Part shown: one piece after another, positions 56,041 through 64,000 of the stretch
Position numbering within the stretch: the first letter of the stretch is position 1
Layout: each line of letters opens with the position of its first letter
Assembly: GCA_027604705.1 (NCBI GenBank)
Contig: JADHYV010000011.1
Location: 62,001 to 126,000 of the forward strand
DNA: 64,000 nt
Direction of reading: 5' to 3'
DNA from: Allomyces arbusculus
Taxonomy: Eukaryota > Blastocladiomycota > Blastocladiomycetes > Blastocladiales > Blastocladiaceae
Program-made: the position numbers and the translations under genes
The notes under the pieces: generated by a model
Databases searched by the model: none
Told to the model about the DNA's origin: nothing
Seen by the model: only the letters and a program-made list of their open reading frames with translations

Positions 56041-59000
56041 CTACTCTGCTGTAAACTGGCCAACCGTCCCCAAGCACTCACGGTCTTCGACAGGGTACGC
56101 GGGCTCGGCCAAGACGCTGTGCCCACTGATCAAGCTCGCCGGCACCCCCATACACTTACTCTCGCGCATCTGCAGGTCATCCTCCTCGCCAGCGCTCGCA
56201 GGACACACTTCACGCATGAACCAAACCTTGAGCCCAATCATGGTTCGCTTTTTGATCTCCTGCCCGGCCATGCAGATCGGATGCAGGAAGAGCACATTCG
56301 GTGCGCACATGTCAACCGAGTCGCGCGGGCAGAAATCCTGCCGCCCGAAAATTGACGAGTAGTCGCGCACTGCCAATTTCCCTTGCTGCTGCAGATCCGC
56401 ACACGCCTCGCGCGACTGGCAAAGCCCGCCGTGCGCGGCAAGCGCCGTCCCAAACGCGCTCTGGTCCGGGATCGTCGGGTCCCGGTCGCCAATTGCCAAG
56501 TACTCGCGGAAAAAGTCGAACGTCGTGCGTGTTGGCCGCGCCACAAAATTGCCCGTGTTCACGGGCCACGGCGGCTCATACTTGATGGCGAGATCGGCAC
56601 CGACCGCGTCAAGCCACGGCAGGTAGGTCGCCCAGACGTTGCGTACGTAGGCGACGTCCGTATCCGAAAAGTGCACCGTGTACCCGAGCTTCAGGAGCGC
56701 GTGGACGACGCGCGGCTTGACCCAGGAAATGAGCGCCCACCCGTCGCCTTCTCCGGCATGCACTTCGACATTGGTGAACGACGACGGCGAGTAGGCGGTC
56801 GCGTTGAAGCACGGCAAATTCTTGGCGAGACAGCTGTTGAGCGACACGTCGTTGATGGCCGCGACAATGAAGTTCCGCGATTGTCCAAACTTGACGAGCG
56901 AGTAGATCAAGTTCTCGAGCAGCGGGCGGTATGCGATATGGTACGGGATGACCGTGATCTGCTTGTCGCGCGCCTGCATCTCGGCGAGCACCGCGAGATC
57001 GTTGACGAGTGGCGCGTACTTGGGCCGCAGCAGACCCGGCGGGAGCAGCCACGGATGTGCCGCGTGCGCCTCGATCAAGCGCTGCACGTCCGGCCGGGCG
57101 AGATGCGCGGCCGGATCGGCCGCGTCTTCGATCAGCGCCGTCATTTCGCGCGTAAATTCGTAGTCGGCGTGAAATCCAAGCGTTTTCTTAGCCTTGCACG
57201 TATCGGCGAGTGTGCCGACCAGATCGTTATTGCGCTCAGCGACGTGCACCTGGTCGAGCGAGACCAAGTCGGCCACTTCCTTCACCGAATGCCCGACCCC
57301 GGTCCCGGCATTCACGACCATGCCGTGGTGCGGCGACTGTTGCGCGAGAATCAGCGCCTTGGCAATATCGCGCGCGTGAATGAAGTCGCGGAAGTGCGAC
57401 CCGTCGCCCTCGATCGGCAGCGGCTCGTTGTCGATCCACTTCTTGAGAAATACACCCGTGACAATTGCGTAGGCGCCCGTCGTGGGCTGCCGCGGGCCAT
57501 AGACCATAAAGAACCGCACGGAAATGGTCGGCAGGTTGAAAATGCGGTCGTAGAGATCCATTTGAATCTCACCCTCGTATTTCGTCGCCGCGTACGGCGT
57601 CAGCAAGTTGGGCGCGTCAGCTTCATTCATGGGCACTTTGCCGTTGCCGTAGTAGGTAGACGACGCGGCGTAGACCACCTTCTTGACGCCGGCGATGCGC
57701 GACGCGTTAAGCACGTGCACGGTCCCGTCGACATTTGTGTCGAGGCAAAACTTGGCCATGGCCGGATCCTTCATGCTCGGCGCGACCTTGGACATGGCGG
57801 CCAGATGGTAGACGTAGTCGACACCCTTGACTGCGGTCAACACCGTCTCCTGGTCCATGATGTCGCCGTAGATGAACTCGACGGCCGGGTGCGTGATCAG
57901 GTGCGCAATATTGTGCACAAAACCCGTGGCCAAGTTGTCGAGAATGCGCACACGGTACCCGAGCGAGAGGAGCCGCTCAACGAGGTGCGACCCGATGAAC
58001 CCTGCCCCGCCCGTGACGAGCGCCGTCGTGTTGGCGCTTGGCTGCGGGTCCTTGCGGGTGAACGGTGTGTCGGCGCACGGGTCCAGCCCACGAACTCCGT
58101 GAAACAGCGGGCCAGAGACCTGGTGCTGCCGCGCGTCGGTAATGGCGTACGTGAAATGATCAGCGCGCAACCCGTCGTGCCGCGTGAGCGCTGAAACCGT
58201 GACGAGGACCAGACCGGCAAAGAAGAAGACAAGTGACGCGATCATGATGCCCGGTGCACGCGCGGTCTCCTTCTTGGGCTCCTTGGTTGCAACAAGCACG
58301 TCGCCCACGCCGACTGGTGGCACCGCGTGGTACTCGGCCGCGACGGCAGCAGCGCGCGCCGACCGAATCGCCGCGGTTATGGCCGCGGCCAGGACGAGCA
58401 CCGAGCCGGCAAGGAGACCAATCAGTGCCTCATTTGGCCATTCGCCAGCGCTTGCTGTTGCTGCCGTAACGGAAACATTAGCAATGCCGAGCGCCAGAAT
58501 GACGGCGCCGCGGACGGTCCCGCCCGTCGCATAGAGTGTTCCGGTGGAGAGCGTAGCAAAAAAGGCAGCGCATACGAGTAGAAGCAAATGGGCGCCGTCA
58601 GGCACGTGCGTCGGAAGACCAACGACCAGAGCCACGAAGAACGTCGGGACGACCGAGAACACGACCGGGTGCTGGATGGTCGCCGCGCGGGGCGAGACTG
58701 AGTCGAAGTGCAGGTCGGACAGGTCACGGCCGTGCACGATCGTGGAGGCCTTGGTGCTGATCCAGAGCCCCGCGACACTGATGACGATAAGGACCGTTGT
58801 CGCGAGAACCGGATTGGTGATGGGCCACGCAACGGCTAGAAAGCTGCGGGATCCAGGGAAACGTGGTGTCAGCGGAAGTTGATCGCGTGGGAGTGGTGCT
58901 GGGTCCAAATGGTACGCACACGATCACAGCCAAAAACAGAGCCACTCGAGTCCACCAACGAAACCACATCGTGCTGTGAGCAGTGGAAACGTGCCGTGCT

Positions 59001-59613
59001 GCATCCGAGTCACCGTCTCGGAAATGCGCGATGAACAACTGGACGCCGCCATGTCAGCACAGGATGCAACCACCGCATCCAAAAGAGCAATGTACGTACC
59101 AGCAGTGTGAGGACAATGTTTTGCGGAACAACTGCCGTGGCGACCACACACGCGACCGCGAAAACGGTCATACCCACGCCGAGTCCGAGAACCTGCGTCC
59201 AAGGCATCCATGAGCGTCGCCATGCCGGCGTCGCGGCACGGCAGATGGCCATGACGCTAGCTGGGACTGCGACATCGATGAGCGCAATCAGGGCCGCTGC
59301 GCGCGCCCAATCTGGTGGAGAATGATCTCCTTGCACGGTTGCGCCCGAAATAACCGAAGAAGCCAAGCTAGTATGGGCATAGGGAAGAAGCGTGAGGAGA
59401 GGCGCGCATCATTACCGTGCTCGTTGTCAAGAGAGTCGCCACGAACAATATGTGGGCAAACGTGGCCAAGACCAGCGCCGAAGCCGATAGACCGGCGGCC
59501 ACGCGTGCCGCTCGTATCGGTGGTTGCCGCGCCGGAGATGAGGGTGGGGAGGCCAAATCGGCACGGGTGCTAGGGCCGTCAAGTGTAATTGCGGTATCGT
59601 CGGCGTCATGCAT
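56041..59613 (-). CDS. Multi-pass membrane protein fused to sugar-nucleotide epimerase and glycosyltransferase
   Basis: Exons 59613-59462, 59367-59100, 59038-58920 and 58843-56041 give about 1113 residues. The N-terminal 400 residues hold about eight hydrophobic helices (for example AAALIALIDVAVPASVMAIC, VVPQNIVLTLL, ALFLAVIVFLAVAW). Next is an NAD-dependent epimerase/dehydratase domain: VTGGAGFIGSHL near nt 58010, DYVYHLAAMSKV, YxxxK in PYAATKYEGE near nt 57594, and RDFIHARDIAKALILA. A linker leads to a glycosyltransferase of the Nucleotid_trans (GT77-like) type, with ISWVKPRVVHALLKLGYTV and the DxD motif HFSDTDVAYVRN near nt 56664. I infer a Golgi or plasma-membrane enzyme that makes a UDP-sugar epimer and transfers it. 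The exon 1-2 junction is the weakest (donor GTTTGC; GTAATG would break frame). I see no break in the long final exon. Confidence 0.8.
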
Positions 59614-60719
59614 CGTGGAGCGGGACGGAGTCAATCAAATGTTTGGCTCGTCGTGGAGTACAATTTTGGTCACTCGAGAGAGAGAGAACGCGCAAGAGCA
59701 AGCGAGCGAGCGAGCGCAAGTGGGCGGGCGTGGCCGTCGCGCCTTGGTGCGGCGTGGTGCTGCCCGCATGCTGGCCGCGCCGTCGTGCAATGGTGCGCGT
59801 TTGGGAGTTTGAGGTCGGTCATGGAGAAGCTGGATGCCAGTTGCGAAGAGGTATGAGGGAGTCTGACGGTTGGAGTCAATCGATCATTGCAAATGTCGTC
59901 TGCGGCAGGCAGCGTTCGCGAGAGCGCGTGGGAGCAAATCTGTCGCGCGCGAAACAGCGAGACAGCGTGTCAGTCACAAGTGACACGTGAGCTGACTCAC
60001 ACCCCGTCGCGCTCCGTTCATTGCTGCTGTTCATCTCAGCTCATCGAAACTGACTACCCACACAACGCTGCCGCGCGGGCGGTTTGGCGGCCGGCAGGGC
60101 CGCGTGGGCTGTTCCTGGTGGCAGTCGGGAGGCTGTGTGGGTGGTTCTTGGGCATCGACTCGCCGCCGTCATCGTAAGCAAGGCCAGGGTTTCACCCTGC
60201 AAGCGCAGGCGACCGGAGGCACGGTGGGAGGATCCTGCTCCAGTCGGCGTTTTTTGGATCCGAGCAAGCAGCCCAGCACGGTCACGCTCATCTCATGTGC
60301 ACCACGCTGAAATGCGCCACAAGCTGCGGCGCATGTCTCCCTGGCTTGACACACGTGATCGCGCCATGATATTTGCGAAATAAACATTTGCAGCGCGTTG
60401 CACCGCGTTGCACCTCGCTCTCGCCCCCGTTTGCAAACTTGATCACGAAGGCCACGCCGCACCACAACCCCACTCCTCGCGCAAGCGCCGACACTCGCTG
60501 CATTGGCACCCCAAACGACACCCTCGATTTGTTCCGCGAGGGGACCGCACCACCGGCAATTTCTGGCACCTGCTGCCTGCCTACCGCCCCGCAACCCGTC
60601 CGCGCTACTGGACCCGATCGATTCCTGACCGGCCCGGACCGCGTTTCGCAACCACCGCTTTCCACCGACACGACGCTCGCGCCCGACCACAGCCATTGCA
60701 CCGCGGCGTTCTCCCCCCA

Positions 60720-60750
<31 letters not shown>

Positions 60751-60917
60751 CGCGCCCCGTTGGCCAGACACCTGCGCGCATAATCCTTGATAGACCGACG
60801 CGTCGGGCTGCTCTGCGCTCTCATTCCGCCCTCGTGTGCCCGCGCACCGTACCCGTTTGACCTGGCCCCTGCGGGCAACGCGACGCGACCGCACGGCGGC
60901 CGCCAACGACTGCCACC
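59614..60917. promoter_or_regulatory. Divergent region upstream of the epimerase fusion and YANK-type kinase
   Basis: About 1.3 kb. It holds a GA tract (59675-59687), a GAGC repeat (59700-59717) and a CGT microsatellite (60721-60749). No gene supported. Confidence 0.45.
60721..60749. repeat. CGT trinucleotide microsatellite
   Basis: Nine CGT units plus CG, about 170 bp upstream of the kinase start, probably in its 5' leader or promoter. Confidence 0.9.
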
Positions 60918-62887
60918 ATGGGCGGCGTGTGCTGCAAGGAGGAGGAGATTGATTTTGACGGCGAAGGTATTGGCGACCCCGTCGCCTGGCGACGTGTTTC
61001 TTGAACGAGCTAAGACTCACGCAGTCGCTGTGCTCGCTAGTCGATTTGAATCACTTTGAGCTGCTTCGATCGGTCGGTAAGGGCGCGTTTGGCAAAGTAC
61101 GTTCAACCTCTCCCTCTCGCGCGCGACTCACCCCACCCATCTCTCACCCGCCCGCTCACCTTTATCTCCCCGCTAGGTGCGCGTCGTGCAGCACAAAAAG
61201 GACCAGAAAATATACGCGCTCAAGTACATCAACAAGGAAAAATGCATCAAGATGCGCGCTGTCGAGAACATCATCCAGGAGCGGCGGTTGCTCGAGGAAA
61301 TCGACTTCCCGCTCGTCTGCAACTTGCGGTTCGCGTTCCAGGACGACGAAAATATGTTTATGATTATCGACTTGATGCTCGGCGGCGACTTGCGGTTCCA
61401 CCTCGACCGGCAAGGGTGTCTCAAGGAGGACATGGTCCAGTTTTACGTGGCCGAGGTCGCGCTCGGACTGCATTACTTGCACTCGCGCAAGATTGTGCAT
61501 CGGTACGTGGGGATCAGCCACGCGCGAGAGTTCGGTGCCGGTCTGCGGGAACTGATACGTTCGTGGACGCGGATGTAGGGACCTGAAACCCGACAACGTG
61601 CTGTTGTGTGAGAGTATGCTTCCCCTCGTGTTTGTCGCGTTCCGTGTCGACGCCGGTCCTGACATGTCGTTCCGCGCTAACTGTAGAGGGCCACGCACAC
61701 TTGACCGACTTCAACATTGCCGTGCACTACAACGAGAAGAAGCCGCTGACGGCCGTGGCCGGGTCCATGGCGTATATGGGTACGCGTCGAGCGAGCTCGA
61801 TCATCCCACACGCGTGCACATCGCTCACGATCCCTCTCCCCCACCCCCACCCCCCAATAGCCCCAGAGGTCCTTAGCAAGAAGGGCTACTTTGAGTCGGT
61901 CGACTGGTGGAGTCTCGGCGTCATGGCCTTTGAGCTCTTGTTTGGCAAGGTACCAAACGCCTCCTCCTCCCTACGACTCACGCGGGCATTGCTAACAGCG
62001 ATAGTGCCTCTCCATCACTAGCGCCCGTACCGCGGCAAGACCAACGAGGCGTTGACACAAGCCATCTTGTACGACGACTTGGTGTTCCCGGAGAACGCGT
62101 CGAGCCACGTGTCGAAGGCGTGCATGGAGTGCCTGCGTGGGGTACGCGTGTTTGATTTCTTGGTTGGGACTGCCCTCCCCCACCGTTGCCTGATGCCGTG
62201 CGTCTTTGGGGGTTTAGTTCTTGACGCGCGACGTGACCAAGCGACTCGGGTGCGGGCCGACGGGCCTGCAGGACCTTAAGGACCACGCGTGGCTCAAGCA
62301 CCTCGACTGGGACCACATGGAGACCAAGGAGGCGATTGCGCCGTTCATTCCCGACGTACGCGACACCCACCGCTCACTCATCACCACCGCACTTACGCGA
62401 CACCCACCGCTCACTCACCACCCCCGCACTCACGCTGACCCCACCTCCCACCCAACAGAGCAAGCGCCCCAACTTTGACGCGACGCACGAGCTCGAGGAA
62501 CTCCTTCTCGAAGAGAACCCGCTCAAGCACAAGAAGCGCGCGGCGCCGAAACCGGGCGCGCCACCGCAATCCAAGGAAGAGCGGCTGATGGACGAAAAGT
62601 TCCTCGTCTACGACTACTCGAAACCCAAGCCCAACAAGCGGAGTCTCGGCGAACACTCATTTATTGACTTGCAGGCAATTGTGCGCGACGACGGGTCGGG
62701 CATGCCGGGCGCGTCGTCTACCTGCTCAGACTCGACGGCGCCGGGACATGGCGTGCCGCGTGGATCGGTCTCGGCCACGGGCGTGATCCCACCGCCGCCG
62801 CCGCCGATTGCGGAAGAGGCGATGGGTGGGATGGCCGGGTTGGCCGCGAACGTTGCGCTGCCGGCGTCGCGTGGCGCGACGGATTAA
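60918..62887 (+). CDS. YANK/STK32-type serine/threonine kinase, probably myristoylated
   Basis: Nine exons: 60918-60966, 61041-61096, 61177-61502, 61579-61613, 61687-61779, 61861-61949, 62022-62141, 62218-62355 and 62459-62887. They give 444 residues. MGGVCC at the N-terminus is an N-myristoylation plus palmitoylation signal, predicting membrane anchoring. Kinase motifs: LLRSVGKGAFGKVRVVQ, YALKYINKEKC with the ATP-binding Lys, a C-helix Glu in IIQERRLLEEI, HRDLKPDNVLLCEKGH, DFN in place of DFG (HLTDFNIAVH), SMAYMAPEVL and SVDWWSLGVMAFELLFG. DFN and the GEVDLNHFELL lead-in match the YANK/STK32 branch of AGC kinases. The tail has a hydrophobic-motif-like LVYDYSKP, then disorder. The exon 4 end was fixed by a GTATGC donor, because the nearer GTGAGA would create a stop. 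Exon 4 is 35 nt. Confidence 0.93.
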
Positions 62888-63229
62888 GGGGGTGGAGTGG
62901 GTACTGGGTTGAATGGAGGGGGCGGACTTGGCCGGGGCGGATTGGTGGATGACGGGGCGTTTAGAGTCGATGGAGGGTCCGGGAGCGAGGGAGAAAGGAG
63001 GGAAGGGGAAGGGGACGGGACTCGTTGCTCTTGTAACAAGCGATACAGCGAATATGGATTTCCATAGGTTTAAGAACGCAAGCGGTCGCATCGGCGCTCC
63101 GCTGGGTGGAGAGGATTGCGACATTCACGTTCATAAAGACGGAGCAAAATTGTATAAATAAATACAGGGTGACGAACAGGTCGCAAGAAAATCAAGCAAA
63201 AACTGACGGCATCACCGAGAACGACGCGA
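62888..63229. other. Convergent intergenic region
   Basis: 342 bp between the kinase and the small membrane protein 3' ends. An AT-rich segment near 63145-63175 (AAATTGTATAAATAAATAC type) looks like a 3'-end signal. Confidence 0.5.
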
Positions 63230-63786
63230 TCATGGCAAGATGCTCTTCGAGAACGTGCGATGGCACCAGAACGCGTAGCCGACAAACAGGATCTGTTCAA
63301 GTCGTGAAAACCTTCAGTCTCGTCGTTTTGGGGCACACAACAGCGCCCCCACCCAATGGAAACGCACCTCGAGCACCAATCCAATTGTGCCAAACATCTT
63401 GATGGTGCCGAGCGTAATCACAGCGAGAATGACCACGGCGATGACCATGATCGTAAGCATGCCGAGGAAATTCCGGAACAGGCTCCAGTTGCGCTGGTAG
63501 AATGCGTAGAGGATCGTGATCACGCAGAGCATCTTGAAAATGATGAGAATCAACGAGATGATCGCTCCGGTCACGACTAATCGGGCAGAATGTGTCGTGA
63601 GCCCATGGATATGCGCGTGCGCGAGAGTAGATCTGGTATTTGACTCCCCGTACTGCTCGAGAACGAGTAGTTCGTAATGGCAAGCCCGTCGAGAATGAGC
63701 TGCGCGACGCCGAGGGCCGCGAGCAGGATAAAGGACATGCGGTAGTCGCCCGAGGCGAACGCGGAAAAGGGTCCACAGCCGGCCAT
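63230..63786 (-). CDS. Small four-helix membrane protein of unknown function
   Basis: Exons 63786-63654, 63576-63368 and 63292-63230 (phases 1 and 0) give 134 residues. Hydrophobic segments are MSFILLAALGVAQLILDGLA, TGAIISLILIIFKMLCVITI, LTIMVIAVVILAVITLG and, joined across intron 2, IGLVLEILFVGYAFW. The protein ends HRTFSKSILP. The last exon is 63 nt and is supported by extending the final hydrophobic helix and by a GTGCGT...ACAG intron; without it the frame would end in a basic tail. The N-terminus MAGCGPFSAFASGDYR is short and probably cytoplasmic. I cannot name the family; small tetraspan vesicle or ER proteins are similar in size. Upstream, 63797-63812 is a GGTT repeat in the probable leader. 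Confidence 0.68.
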
Positions 63787-64000
63787 GATAGTTGCTGGTT
63801 GGTTGGTTGGTTGATGTTGGATGAGTTGGTTGGTGGTGGGACCGACGACGAAAACGACGGTTGCTGGAACTTGAGCGGGTTCGATGCCGTGGGCGGGAAG
63901 GCAGCAGCTTTGTAGCAACTTGCACCAAGGAGGATTGGTGCAAAATTGGCGTTTAGTCTGGCTTGACGTGGGTGGTGGGAGAAGGGAGCATCGCAGCCTG

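Noticed and set aside
56383-58194. 603-residue plus-strand open frame
   Set aside because: Antisense of the epimerase-glycosyltransferase exon; no motif of its own.
63797-63836. GGTT-type repeats as a telomere or G-quadruplex element
   Set aside because: Only a few units, interrupted, and inside the leader of a gene; not telomeric.
1-64000. Transposons, virus-derived elements, CRISPR arrays, rRNA or tRNA genes
   Set aside because: No terminal repeats, transposase, reverse transcriptase, capsid or cloverleaf signatures were recognised by eye; a tRNAscan or repeat search could still find small ones.

Overview
This window is GC-rich nuclear DNA of a fungus, probably an early-diverging, zoosporic one (Blastocladiomycota-like). 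That placement is inference. Introns are short (mostly about 50-110 nt) and by eye have an odd donor, GTACG or GTGCG, instead of GTAAGT. CRZ1-type zinc fingers and an HST3/HST4-like sirtuin point to fungi. A human-type PMS1, a YANK/STK32-type kinase and an I-BAR-like protein are unusual for yeasts. I see no transposon, virus-like element, CRISPR array, tRNA or rRNA. All exon junctions were read by eye from homology, phase and splice signals, without transcripts.

Layout, left to right. 1-2.5 kb: a divergent pair, PMS1-type MutL (cut by the left edge) and the SUMO E1 subunit AOS1/SAE1. 3.3-13.6 kb: three tandem, same-strand CRZ1-like zinc-finger regulators with an intron at the identical codon of finger 1. 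14.4-22.0 kb, all minus: a small probable mitochondrial protein, a membrane PAS sensor with a decayed kinase-like C-terminus, and a large disordered membrane protein. 22.6-25.1 kb: a class I histone deacetylase (HDAC3/HOS2 type) and a small unknown gene facing its 3' end. 25.5-34.4 kb: a PH-domain protein with five basic-hydrophobic modules, an I-BAR-like protein, and a MEF2/RLM1-type MADS factor.

34.6-44.6 kb: tri-snRNP factor SNU66/SART1, a divergent NYN/PIN-like protein with SUMO-interacting-like motifs, a coiled-coil protein and a long coiled-coil/disordered protein. 45.7-55.7 kb: CBF5/dyskerin, structure-specific nuclease SLX1, a sirtuin, and mitochondrial glycine decarboxylase. 56.0-63.8 kb: a membrane-anchored fusion of a sugar-nucleotide epimerase with a glycosyltransferase, a myristoylated YANK-type kinase in nine exons, and a small multi-pass membrane protein.

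The genes are mostly unrelated housekeeping and regulatory loci, as usual in a fungal chromosome. Recurring themes are genome maintenance (PMS1, SLX1, sirtuin), SUMO biology (AOS1 plus SIM-like motifs in three other proteins) and stress signalling (CRZ1 cluster, RLM1-type MADS, PAS sensor). The most unusual items are the epimerase-glycosyltransferase fusion, the CRZ1-like cluster and the donor-site consensus.
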